Shown here: positions 6,530 through 13,355 of the stretch, one piece after another | Numbering within the stretch: the first letter of the stretch is position 1 | How the letters are laid out: the number at the start of each line of letters is the position of its first letter | Notes under the pieces: model-generated | Databases searched by the model: none | What the model was told of the DNA's origin: nothing | Seen by the model: the letters and a program-made list of their open reading frames with translations, nothing else | Assembly (NCBI GenBank): GCA_903861015.1 | Contig: CAIOSL010000006.1 | Coordinates: 1 to 13,799, forward strand | Length of the DNA stretch: 13,799 nucleotides | Direction of reading: 5' to 3' | Source: an uncultured bacterium | GTDB taxonomy: Bacteria > Patescibacteriota > Saccharimonadia > Saccharimonadales > Saccharimonadaceae | Position numbers and translations under genes: made by a program

Positions 6530-7228
6530 CTACTGAATATTGATGATTTCGAACTCACCGGGCTTTATATCACCCAGCGCATAATTGCCGAAGTTGGTTC
6601 GATGGAGTTTTTCGACGGTGTAGCCGAGAGCACCAAAGGTCCGACGGATCTGGCGATTGCGGCCCTCGTGCATGGTAACGATCCAGCTTTTGCGATTATC
6701 GTCACTCATTCTTTCAAGCTGTAACTTGCTGGGGCCATCTTCGAGCGTGACGCCATAATCGCTGATCATTTGCTGATGTAATGGCGCTAGCTCCATCTCG
6801 AGACGAACGTTATAGATTTTGGTTTTGTAAAAGCTGGGGTGGGTCATTTGGTAGGCAAAATTGCCATCATTAGATAGCAAAATCAAACCACTGCTGTTGC
6901 GGTCAAGCCGACCAACGGGCTTGAGATTGTGGTATATAGGCGGCAGAAGTTCGTAGATAGTCGGGTTGTCGCCTTGTTGACGACGTGAACAGACATAGCC
7001 GACTGGTTTATGGAGGGCGATATATTGATACGCCGCATTGTCGCTGACTGGTCGGCTGTCGACAGCGACTTTGTCACCGGGGTTATAACGGGTGCCAAGG
7101 CTGACCGTTAAGCCATTAATAGTAACCCTGCCCTGCTCGATCATACGATCGGCTTCGCGGCGCGAAACGCCCATTTGTAGGGCCAGGTGCTTGTTGAGGC
7201 GTAGTGAACTAGATAATTGATCTGACAT
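6530..7228 (-). CDS. rluB: rRNA pseudouridine synthase, RluB/RsuA family
   Basis: 232 aa. It isomerises a uridine in ribosomal RNA to pseudouridine. The N-terminal S4 RNA-binding domain (about 8-55) contains GVSRREADRMIEQGRVTING. The catalytic domain starts near 66 with YIALHKPVGYVCS, and GRLDRNSSGLILLSNDG carries the catalytic aspartate D109. HEGRNRQIRRTFGALGYTVEKL is the conserved C-terminal motif of the RsuA/RluB/E/F branch. The RluB assignment is by general resemblance; the modified position (helix 89 of 23S rRNA in E. coli RluB) cannot be confirmed here. A TATACT box ends 8 bp before the ATG and no Shine-Dalgarno is seen, suggesting a leaderless mRNA. It lies between the response regulator and der in the same direction. 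Confidence 0.9.
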   Translation of the reverse strand: MSDQLSSSLRLNKHLALQMGVSRREADRMIEQGRVTINGLTVSLGTRYNPGDKVAVDSRPVSDNAAYQYIALHKPVGYVCSRRQQGDNPTIYELLPPIYHNLKPVGRLDRNSSGLILLSNDGNFAYQMTHPSFYKTKIYNVRLEMELAPLHQQMISDYGVTLEDGPSKLQLERMSDDNRKSWIVTMHEGRNRQIRRTFGALGYTVEKLHRTNFGNYALGDIKPGEFEIINIQ

Positions 7229-7236
7229 TTGCTATC

Positions 7237-7245
7237 AGTATAACA
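7237..7245 (-). promoter_or_regulatory. rluB promoter, extended -10
   Basis: The minus strand reads TGTTATACT, closely matching the extended -10 of der (TGTTATAAT). The -10 ends 8 bp upstream of the ATG at 7228, so the transcript would begin at or next to the start codon. No convincing -35 is present at normal spacing. Confidence 0.55.
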
Positions 7246-7271
7246 GAAAACGGTCAAAACCGGTTGTGTGC

Positions 7272-8240
7272 CTATTGGTTTTGGTTGGGTGTTTGGAGGG
7301 CCTGGAGGCCTTCGCTGAGTTCGCGCGCCATTTGCTCGGATATGTCGTTACTGATTGGTGCTGGCGCAGTAGTTGGCTGAGGATACTGAACTGGCGACGG
7401 GCCAACAATTGGTGTTACGGCTGGAGTTGGTGTTGGAGTGGCAACTGTTGGTGCTGTAACAACTGGCGCAGGTGCGTAGGCGGCTGGGTTTGGGGTATTA
7501 ACAACAGGTTGAGTAAAGACTGGCTGTTGTGGTTGTGGTGCCGGTTGAGCCTGAGTTTGGGGTTGAACTGGCGCTACTGGAAATTGTCGGGGCGTAAATG
7601 GAGCTGGTGCTGGCCGTGGAGCTGGTGTTTGAACAGCTGCCTGTGGTCGAATTATGCTGTCGACTAATGACGCCGGCGCCGGTGACGAGAATGGCGCGGT
7701 TGGCTGCGGCATCATTGAAGTTGACTGTGGTTGTGGTGCCGGAATCGGCTGTGGCGTATAAGCTGGCGTTGGTGCTGCCTGTGGCGCTGGGGCTAGTGGA
7801 CGATTAGGGTTTAGTGTGGCCGGTGCTGGGCTGCCAAATGACTGATTGGCAACTGGTTGATTGGCGCCTGGGGCATCAGACAATACCTCGTGAACTGTAC
7901 GAACTACGTCTTCGATGCCGACCTGTGATTTGACCAAATAACGATTGGCGCCGAGTGATTCGCCGCGAGTACGTTGATCTTCGCTGCTGAGAGCGGTCAT
8001 CATGATGACTTTGATGTCTTTGGTCTCGGGGGTGGCGCGCAAAATATCAAGCATATCAAAACCACTAATCTTTGGCATCATAACATCACTAATGATCAAA
8101 TTAGGTCGCTCTTTGATTGCCATTGCCAGAGCTTCTTCGCCGTCACCAGCCGATGTTATTTCGTAACCCTCGGCAATTAAACGAATGCCGTATATTTCTC
8201 GTAGACTTTTGTCGTCTTCAACTAACATTATTTTAGTCAT
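7272..8240 (-). CDS. Response regulator with Pro/Ala/Gln-rich tail and no output domain
   Basis: 322 aa. Residues 1-120 form a CheY-like receiver: D9 and D10 bind metal, D52 (ISDVMMP) is the phosphorylation site, T82 (MMTA) and K104 are the conserved switch residues. From about 122 to 300 the protein is low-complexity Pro/Ala/Gln/Thr with almost no charge. It ends in a predicted amphipathic helix, SNDISEQMARELSEGLQALQ, plus a short polar end. No DNA-binding or enzymatic output domain is recognisable, so signalling is presumably by protein interaction. AAGGA five bases before the ATG is a good ribosome site, and TACAAT (8251-8256) is a possible -10. It lies 61 bp downstream of the histidine kinase, its likely partner, which also ends in a Pro/Ala/Gln-rich tail. 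Confidence 0.9.
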   Translation of the reverse strand: MTKIMLVEDDKSLREIYGIRLIAEGYEITSAGDGEEALAMAIKERPNLIISDVMMPKISGFDMLDILRATPETKDIKVIMMTALSSEDQRTRGESLGANRYLVKSQVGIEDVVRTVHEVLSDAPGANQPVANQSFGSPAPATLNPNRPLAPAPQAAPTPAYTPQPIPAPQPQSTSMMPQPTAPFSSPAPASLVDSIIRPQAAVQTPAPRPAPAPFTPRQFPVAPVQPQTQAQPAPQPQQPVFTQPVVNTPNPAAYAPAPVVTAPTVATPTPTPAVTPIVGPSPVQYPQPTTAPAPISNDISEQMARELSEGLQALQTPNQNQ

Positions 8241-8301
8241 ATTTATCCTTATTGTACTATAGGTAGGTTAAAAAATACCATAGTCTTTATGTTTATTGGC
8301 A

Positions 8302-10317
8302 TTACGATTGCTGTCCCCTGGTTGGTACGGCGACGGATTGAGCTGGGCGCATACCGGGTTGCGGTACGGCCTGCTGCATGGCTAGTGCGCGTTGTTTGGC
8401 AACATAGGCGGCGATTTGTTCGGGGGTTAGGGCTTGGGTGCGAGGTACTTTATGTGGCACATCGCTAGGGCTGGCCGTAATGGGTTGTCCGGCTGGGCTG
8501 GGGCCGACTGGGGCTGGATAAGGCGCGATTTGGATTGGTGTGACTGGTTGAGGTGCTAGTTGGACGGGTTGGCTGGGCGGAATATATGCTGGCATTGTGA
8601 CAGCAGCTGCCTGTGGCTGGCTGCCGGCTGCCATATGCGACACCTGTGCGGCTTCTTGGCGAGCTTTGAAGGCTTCTTGTTCGAGTAGTTGAGTTGCCTC
8701 TTGGCTGCTGACGCGTGGGAACTCAACATAAAAAGTGCTGCCGCTGTTATAGACACTCTCGGCCCAAATTCGACCGCCCATAATCTCGCTGAGACGTCGG
8801 CAGAGGTATAATCCTAGGCCGGTACCACCGATGATGCGCGTGTTTTCGTCGTCGACGCGATAGAATTTTTGGAACAAATGCGGCATATCTTCGGCCGGGA
8901 TGCCGATACCGCTGTCTTTGATGCTGATAACGATATGATCATCATCACCTTTGATATCGACAATTACGTCGCCGGTCAGAGTGTATTTGATGGCGTTTTC
9001 GACCAAATTATTCATGATTTCGCGGACATGGTCGTTATCGAGGTTAACGTAATAGACGGGAGCGATGTGCTTTTCGCGGGTGCCATCAGGGACGGGCTTG
9101 TAAATTAGGCGCAGTCCTTTGGCGGTAGCCTTTGGCTCTAGACCCTGAACGATTTCATGCAAGAACGGCACGATATCGATAACTTTTGGATTATTTGACA
9201 CTCGACCATCATCGGCTTTTGAAACGTCCAATAGGTCCTGGAATAGCCGACCAAGGTGTTGGGCGGAGGCATGGGCTTTAAGGATAAAATCACGTGCTCG
9301 ATCGTCAACTTGCGCGGTATTGGGGTTGACTGCCAAACCCAAGTAACCCTCGATTGAGGCGACTGGTGTGCGCATTTCGTGGCTGGCGGTGCTGATAAAT
9401 TCGGCTTGTTCGCGCTCCTCGGCTTTTTCCTTGGTTATATCGCGAAAAACCGCAATCACACCCGAGCCAACTTCGCTGACTGGCGATACTACCAGTGAAA
9501 TAATTAGTTTTTTGCCAGTTCGAGTGACCAGATTAAGGTCGTTGGAACGAATTTGCTGATTGATATTGAGGGCTTGTTGGATTGGGTCGCTGTTGGTGTC
9601 GATTACCTCATTCTTGATATCGACCAGTTGCAGAACCGATTTGTAATTCAGACCCATGGCGTCTTGTTTGCCCCAACCTATAATCGCTTGGGCGGCAGGG
9701 TTAATCAGCTGGATAACGCCTTTGTTGTCGATTGCCATAACGCCGTCGCCGATGGCATTAATCACGACTTCGGACTTGCTGGCGACTTCGCTGAGCTCGT
9801 TGGCTAGGTTGCGAAAGGCCTTGTTGTCACTGTTTAGTTCGTCTTTTTCGGACTTATCGCGCCACATAAATACACCGGCCATGATCGGTATGAGGCTGAC
9901 AAATATGATTAATAGCGCGTTGCCCGCTAGGCTGCGGCTGACGTATTCGATGGCGACGAAGATTGCCGATATAACCATGATTGGTATCAATGACCAAGCG
10001 CCATATAGCGCCGCAAACAAGCCGATCAGCATCCATATGGTGATAAATGGTGAAGCTACGCCCCCACTGCTGATAATTAAAACTACGGCCGTTAGCATAT
10101 TGAGCCAGTAGATTGCTAGAGATGTTTTAAAGATGTCACTCGGGGTTTTGAAATAGGTCAAAACAGATAAGATGGCGGTTATTAATGACAAGATTGCAGC
10201 CGGCAAACCGACGGTTAAGTTGTGGGCGCCGCCCCCGGCAAAAAAGTTAGACCAGACGTACAAACCGATAATTGTCAGCGATAACAGCAAAGAAGCCTCG
10301 CAAATACGGCGATGCAA
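8302..10317 (-). CDS. Membrane PAS sensor histidine kinase with proline-rich C-terminal tail
   Basis: 671 aa from a TTG start. No ATG or GTG lies in frame between the upstream stop and the first hydrophobic helix, so TTG is chosen. Residues 9-155 contain about five hydrophobic helices with short loops and no large extracellular sensor domain. A PAS domain spans about 178-295. The HisKA domain has the phosphorylated H313 in STASHEMRTP. The ATPase domain has the N-box NNLVENAIKYT (436-446), DSGIGIP (468-474) and GGTGLGLYLC (497-506). After about 536 comes a helical Gln/Ala-rich segment, then a Pro/Ala/Gln-rich tail of about 110 residues, with a final Lys/Ala helix (TPEQIAAYVAKQRALAMQQ) and polar end. 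Its stimulus is unknown. The response regulator gene directly downstream is the probable phosphate acceptor. The 176 bp between this start and the FKBP start hold no convincing -35/-10 pair. Confidence 0.93.
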   Translation of the reverse strand: MHRRICEASLLLSLTIIGLYVWSNFFAGGGAHNLTVGLPAAILSLITAILSVLTYFKTPSDIFKTSLAIYWLNMLTAVVLIISSGGVASPFITIWMLIGLFAALYGAWSLIPIMVISAIFVAIEYVSRSLAGNALLIIFVSLIPIMAGVFMWRDKSEKDELNSDNKAFRNLANELSEVASKSEVVINAIGDGVMAIDNKGVIQLINPAAQAIIGWGKQDAMGLNYKSVLQLVDIKNEVIDTNSDPIQQALNINQQIRSNDLNLVTRTGKKLIISLVVSPVSEVGSGVIAVFRDITKEKAEEREQAEFISTASHEMRTPVASIEGYLGLAVNPNTAQVDDRARDFILKAHASAQHLGRLFQDLLDVSKADDGRVSNNPKVIDIVPFLHEIVQGLEPKATAKGLRLIYKPVPDGTREKHIAPVYYVNLDNDHVREIMNNLVENAIKYTLTGDVIVDIKGDDDHIVISIKDSGIGIPAEDMPHLFQKFYRVDDENTRIIGGTGLGLYLCRRLSEIMGGRIWAESVYNSGSTFYVEFPRVSSQEATQLLEQEAFKARQEAAQVSHMAAGSQPQAAAVTMPAYIPPSQPVQLAPQPVTPIQIAPYPAPVGPSPAGQPITASPSDVPHKVPRTQALTPEQIAAYVAKQRALAMQQAVPQPGMRPAQSVAVPTRGQQS

Positions 10318-10493
10318 AAATACTGTTAACTTGATTGGCTTGATACTGCCCCCTACTTTTATGCTTATCTGTTGTCATTATGACGATTATGCTTTGTTTT
10401 TGCAAGGGTGGCCGACGAAAAAATGGTGACAGGTGCTGCGTATTATGTCATCATGGAGACATGGATAAAACTACACGACTTGAGGGAACAAAA

Positions 10494-10844
10494 ATGTTGG
10501 GCTTTGACCCAATTAAAACGGTGCCAGAACTACAAATTATTGATATCGTTAAAGGTGATGGCGACACGGTCCAGGAAGGTGCGACGATCACGGCGCATTA
10601 CACCGGAGCGTTGGCGGTTGATGGCACGATCTTTCAGAGTTCGCACGATTTTGGTCAGCCAGCAACTTTTGGGCTACACCAAGTTATCAGTGGTTGGACA
10701 CAGGGCGTACCAGGTATGCAAGTTGGTGGTAAGCGCCGTTTGATTATTCCGTCGGCTATGGCATATGGTTCGCGCCGCGTGGCTGCTAATATACCCGCCA
10801 ATTCGGATTTGGTGTTTGATATCGAACTGGTGTCGATTAACTAA
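10494..10844 (+). CDS. FKBP-type peptidyl-prolyl cis-trans isomerase
   Basis: 116 aa using the ATG at 10494, chosen because GAGGGA lies seven bases upstream. An ATG at 10461 in the same frame would add 11 residues but its ribosome site is too close. It is a single FKBP domain: ITAHYTGALAVDGTIFQSS, ISGWTQGVPGMQVGGKRRL, AMAYGSRR and SDLVFDIEL. The pocket aromatics equivalent to FKBP12 Y26, F36, F46, W59, Y82 and F99 are present. The acidic residue equivalent to D37 is Gln, and the loop before the pocket Trp seems about two residues shorter than usual. No signal peptide, so it acts in the cytoplasm, probably in protein folding. Its stop is one base from the stop of the convergent membrane protein, with no terminator between. 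Confidence 0.92.
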   Translation: MLGFDPIKTVPELQIIDIVKGDGDTVQEGATITAHYTGALAVDGTIFQSSHDFGQPATFGLHQVISGWTQGVPGMQVGGKRRLIIPSAMAYGSRRVAANIPANSDLVFDIELVSIN

Positions 10845-10845
10845 T

Positions 10846-11088
10846 CTATTTGTTTTTGTTAGTAAACAGGTGAAGTGATATAGACAGCGAAATTAGGGCT
10901 AAGAACACCAGTAGTGTACTGGCGATTGCCGATAGTGTCGGGTTAAAACCGGTTGTAATACTGACACCCAGTGACAAAACGGCAATGTTGGCGAAGGCCA
11001 GTAATGCAATGATGAAGTGTGCCCTGGCGAGCTCTAGGCGCATGCGTTCGATATTCTTGGTGCTAACGATTTTGAAAAACTTTTTCAC
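10846..11088 (-). CDS. Small two-helix membrane protein, unknown function
   Basis: 80 aa from GTG at 11088, chosen because AGGAG lies six bases upstream. The ATG two codons earlier would touch that ribosome site, and longer in-frame extensions run into the promoter region. The protein has a short basic amphipathic N-terminus (MKKFFKIVSTKNIERMRLEL), two hydrophobic helices (about 24-45 and 51-75) and a Lys/Asn C-terminal end. I recognise no family. It is divergent from hsp20. Its upstream region includes TTGACT on the minus strand (11143-11148) directly beside the CIRCE operator, so joint heat-shock control is possible but inferred. It could instead be a stress-linked membrane protein unrelated to hsp20. 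Confidence 0.7.
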   Translation of the reverse strand: MKKFFKIVSTKNIERMRLELARAHFIIALLAFANIAVLSLGVSITTGFNPTLSAIASTLLVFLALISLSISLHLFTNKNK

Positions 11089-11149
11089 TGCCATCTCCTG
11101 CGATTTGTTTGATATTTTTAGGGTATATTGCTTATGGATAAAAGTCAAG

Positions 11150-11176
11150 TTGGCACTCTTGACCAACGAGTGCCAA
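11150..11176. promoter_or_regulatory. CIRCE operator (HrcA binding site)
   Basis: TTGGCACTC (11150-11158), nine bases, then GAGTGCCAA (11168-11176): a perfect 9-9-9 inverted repeat matching the CIRCE form TTAGCACTC-N9-GAGTGCTAA except for one compensated base pair. HrcA represses heat-shock genes through this element. It overlaps the -35 of the hsp20 promoter. Confidence 0.93.
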
Positions 11177-11187
11177 GCATATATAAT
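11159..11187 (+). promoter_or_regulatory. hsp20 promoter overlapping CIRCE
   Basis: TTGACC (11159-11164), exactly 17 bp, then TATAAT (11182-11187). The -35 occupies the CIRCE loop, so HrcA binding would block polymerase. The predicted start is near 11194, leaving a leader of about 63 nt with a strong AAGGAGG ribosome site at 11246-11252. Confidence 0.9.
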
Positions 11188-11256
11188 TTAGATGTAAGGT
11201 TGTTGATAAAGCGACCTTCGACAAAGTTATAAAGTTAAAAATATTAAGGAGGGAGT

Positions 11257-11697
11257 ATGAGTAGATTAATACGTTTTGATCCGTTCAGAGAACTTGATGC
11301 GCTGCAGCGTCAACTTTTGGGTGATGATTGGATGACGCCGATCCGTGGCGTAGCTTTTCCAACCACCGACGTTTATACCAATGACGATAAGGAGTTGGTA
11401 GTCGAGGCTCACCTGCCAAATTATAATAATGATGACGTTGACGTACACGTCGATGATGGCGCTCTTGTCATCCAAGCCGAGAAACACGAGCGCGAAGAGG
11501 ACAAAAAGCGCAAATACGTCGTCAGAGAGAGCAGCAGTAGCTTTTATCGACGTATCCAACTGCCGGATCGCGCCGATGCAGAGCATGTTGACGCTCATCT
11601 GGAAGACGGCGTTTTGAAGGTTGTAGTGCCTTTGATGGCATTGCCGGAGCCAAAAAAGATCATGATAACCAGTAAAACCAAGACTGATAAGGAGTAA
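11257..11697 (+). CDS. hsp20: Small heat-shock protein, Hsp20/alpha-crystallin family
   Basis: 146 aa, typical length. It is an ATP-independent holdase that keeps unfolding proteins soluble, acting in the cytoplasm as large oligomers. The N-terminus RLIRFDPFRELDALQRQL is the usual Hsp20 leader. The alpha-crystallin domain runs from about 35 to 126, with LVVEAHLPNYNNDDVDVHVDDG, the variable Ser-rich loop strand (ESSSSFYRRIQLP) and the signature LEDGVLKVVVP. The C-terminal I-x-I motif is IMI (135-137), used for oligomer assembly. A strong ribosome site AAGGAGG lies four bases upstream of the ATG. The gene is controlled by a CIRCE-embedded promoter and ends in a strong terminator 18 bp downstream, so it is a single-gene unit. 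Confidence 0.97.
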   Translation: MSRLIRFDPFRELDALQRQLLGDDWMTPIRGVAFPTTDVYTNDDKELVVEAHLPNYNNDDVDVHVDDGALVIQAEKHEREEDKKRKYVVRESSSSFYRRIQLPDRADAEHVDAHLEDGVLKVVVPLMALPEPKKIMITSKTKTDKE

Positions 11698-11714
11698 AAT
11701 CTGACGGATACTTA

Positions 11715-11753
11715 TCGCGCCCCGCTCACCCACCCGAGCGGGGCGCGATTTTT
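11715..11753 (+). terminator. Rho-independent terminator after hsp20
   Basis: A perfect 13-bp GC-rich stem (11715-11727 with 11736-11748), loop ACCCACCC, followed by five T (11749-11753). It begins 18 bp after the hsp20 stop codon. Confidence 0.95.
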
Positions 11754-11779
11754 ATGGATATATTTTGGTGTTTGTAGGT

Positions 11780-11785
11780 TATACT
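11780..11785 (+). promoter_or_regulatory. -10 box of a probable leaderless promoter for the SRAP gene
   Basis: TATACT lies six bases before the ATG at 11792, so transcription would start at the A of the start codon. No Shine-Dalgarno and no clear -35 are visible. Confidence 0.45.
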
Positions 11786-11791
11786 CATAAG

Positions 11792-12472
11792 ATGATCTCA
11801 CAATATACCTTGTATGATATCGGTCAGATAAGCCGTTGTTTTGCGCCGGACAGCAATGTCCCTAAGGGCGTCAGGCCACGCTATAACATTAATCCAACTG
11901 ATTTGGCGCCAGTTATTGTCAGCCGCGAAGGTATTATTGTGATCGAGCAGATGAAATGGGGTTTGGTACCCACGGGCGCCAAAGACACTAATTCGGTTTT
12001 TCGTTACAAGACTTATAATGCCAAATCAGAAGATGTTTTTCGTAAAGCCAGTTGGTCGCGCGTCGTGCGAGACCAGCGTTGTTTGGTGCCGGCTAACGGT
12101 TTTTATATGTACCGGTTGTCGCCAAGTGGCGAAAAGAATCCGTACTATATCCACCCATCTGACCGGGATGTCTTTTGTATCGCCGCAGTTTATAACTCGT
12201 GGACTGACCCGAGTGGCAATACCGTCGGTACGTTCTCGATATTAACGGTCAATACCGAAAGCGATAGCGAATTGATACCCAGTCGCCTGCCGGTGATTGT
12301 GGCAACCACGGATGAAGCCGACTGGCTTGATCCGTCGATTAACGATATGAACTCGATTTATCGTATTATGAAGCCCTACGATTTGGACAAACTGACAATT
12401 ATACGCGTTGGTGAGGGTGTTAAATCGTCCAAAAATGATGATTCGCAATTGATCGAAAAACTGGCTAGATAG
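11792..12472 (+). CDS. SRAP (HMCES/YedK) family protein with substituted catalytic residues
   Basis: 226 aa from the ATG at 11792. An upstream TTG in frame would add nine residues but runs through the -10 box. Family members crosslink to abasic sites in single-stranded DNA through Cys2, exposed after Met removal. Family landmarks are clear: RYNINPTDLAPVI, MKWGLVP, YNAKSED (Asn76, matching YedK N75), RCLVPANGFY and RLPVIV. The N-terminus, usually MCGRYTL, reads MISQYTL, so Cys2 is Ile. GFYEW reads GFYMY, so the catalytic Glu is Met106. IHDRxP reads IPSRLP, so the catalytic His is Pro163. The fold is probably kept but covalent AP-site capture by the known mechanism seems impossible; DNA binding may remain. 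It overlaps the convergent FMN reductase by eight bases at the 3' ends. Confidence 0.88.
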   Translation: MISQYTLYDIGQISRCFAPDSNVPKGVRPRYNINPTDLAPVIVSREGIIVIEQMKWGLVPTGAKDTNSVFRYKTYNAKSEDVFRKASWSRVVRDQRCLVPANGFYMYRLSPSGEKNPYYIHPSDRDVFCIAAVYNSWTDPSGNTVGTFSILTVNTESDSELIPSRLPVIVATTDEADWLDPSINDMNSIYRIMKPYDLDKLTIIRVGEGVKSSKNDDSQLIEKLAR

Positions 12473-13007
12473 TTTTATTTTTTGTAGAATGACTGACTAA
12501 GGCGTCGATATAGGCCCGTAGGTGCGGTATGTACGATTCGATCACTTGCCCGTTGTCGTCAAAAACACGACCGGTTGAAATATATAATTCTGGATGGGTT
12601 AACAGATTAGTGTCCAAAGATTGCATGACATTACGAAGGTGGGCCTGGGCCTGAGCCGTGCCAGTTTGGCCTGGCGAGACGCCAATAATGCCAGCCGGCT
12701 TGCCTTTAAATGAGTTATTGCCCCAAGGTCGACTGGCCCAGTCGATAGCATTCTTTAAGACACCCGAAAAGCTACGATTGTATTCGGGCGATATGATCAA
12801 AACGCCATCGGCTGTTTCGATCAGATCTTTGAGGTTTTGGACGGACGATGGAAAGTCGGCTTCTAACTCCTGGTTGTATAGCGGCAGATTAAGATCGGCA
12901 TAGCTAAAAACAGTGCCATTAGGTGCTAGTGATTCTAGGGTTTTTGCTAATTTTTTATTAACCGATGCCTCGCGTAAGCTACCGATAAGAACTGCAATTT
13001 TGGTCAT
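12465..13007 (-). CDS. NAD(P)H-dependent FMN reductase (flavodoxin-like)
   Basis: 180 aa, typical for the YieF/ChrR-like FMN reductase family, which transfers electrons from NAD(P)H to FMN, quinones or other acceptors. The phosphate-binding loop is IGSLREASVNKKLA (8-21) and the flavin-binding motif is ISPEYNRSFSGVLKNAIDWASRP from about 71, very close to the family signature. GVSPGQTGTAQAQAHLRNVM is the later conserved segment. No signal peptide; it is cytoplasmic. AAGGA six bases before the ATG is a good ribosome site. It is 18 bp downstream of the 109-aa unknown gene and likely in its operon. Its stop codon lies inside the end of the convergent SRAP gene. The substrate cannot be deduced. Confidence 0.93.
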   Translation of the reverse strand: MTKIAVLIGSLREASVNKKLAKTLESLAPNGTVFSYADLNLPLYNQELEADFPSSVQNLKDLIETADGVLIISPEYNRSFSGVLKNAIDWASRPWGNNSFKGKPAGIIGVSPGQTGTAQAQAHLRNVMQSLDTNLLTHPELYISTGRVFDDNGQVIESYIPHLRAYIDALVSHSTKNKTI

Positions 13008-13025
13008 AATATTTCCTTTGATTAT

Positions 13026-13355
13026 TTAATTTTGTTGTTTGACCCAGCCGGTAAATTCATCAACAAAGCCGCTAAAGTTTTTTGAGTCGTTTAGATCGTG
13101 CTGATCTTGGCTTTGTTCTGAGTATGGTATACCGTTTGGTTCGGGCGACATGAAGGCCGACATCGGATAGCCGCTCGGAACGATATCAGAGAAATAGCTG
13201 GCAATGTAGGATATTTGCTCGGCCATAACAACTCCGCCTGATTGATTATAAGGATTATAGTAGGCAATCGCCATATCCCAAATAAATTTTTTGTCTGGTT
13301 GAGGGTAAAGCTTGAAAATTTCTTTCCAGGTGTCTAGGATTTCTTGATCGGTCAT
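13026..13355 (-). CDS. Hypothetical protein, 109 aa
   Basis: I do not recognise a family. The protein is acidic and probably soluble, with no signal peptide or membrane helix. The N-terminal third (TDQEILDTWKEIFKLYPQPDKKFIWDMAIAYY) looks helical with several aromatics, the middle is Pro/Ser/Gly-rich, and the end FSGFVDEFTGWVKQQN is again helical. The ATG overlaps the stop of the upstream gene as ATGA, which implies translational coupling and a shared role. The only upstream purine run is a weak GGGAA. FMN reductase follows 18 bp downstream. Gene reality is supported by the overlap architecture rather than homology. Confidence 0.75.
   Translation of the reverse strand: MTDQEILDTWKEIFKLYPQPDKKFIWDMAIAYYNPYNQSGGVVMAEQISYIASYFSDIVPSGYPMSAFMSPEPNGIPYSEQSQDQHDLNDSKNFSGFVDEFTGWVKQQN

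Noticed and set aside
7400..7800. Repetitive GGTGCTGG-like DNA within the response regulator, considered as a tandem repeat or CRISPR.
   Set aside because: No regular unit or spacer structure; it is explained by Pro/Ala/Gln codon bias.
7266..7807. Trp/Cys-rich plus-strand open frames opposite the response regulator tail.
   Set aside because: They are antisense readings of Pro/Gln codons in the low-complexity tail.
10374..10384. GTCAT-T-ATGAC palindrome between the histidine kinase and FKBP genes.
   Set aside because: The arms are only 5 bp and it is not placed on a convincing promoter, so chance is likely.
10380..10493. Upstream extension of the FKBP frame to an ATG at 10380.
   Set aside because: The extra residues are Cys/Lys-rich with no FKBP features, and the ATG at 10494 has the only well-spaced Shine-Dalgarno.
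11266..11733. Long minus-strand open frame (155 codons) opposite hsp20.
   Set aside because: It is a shadow of hsp20, which has a full domain, ribosome site, promoter and terminator; the antisense translation has no recognisable family features and crosses the terminator.
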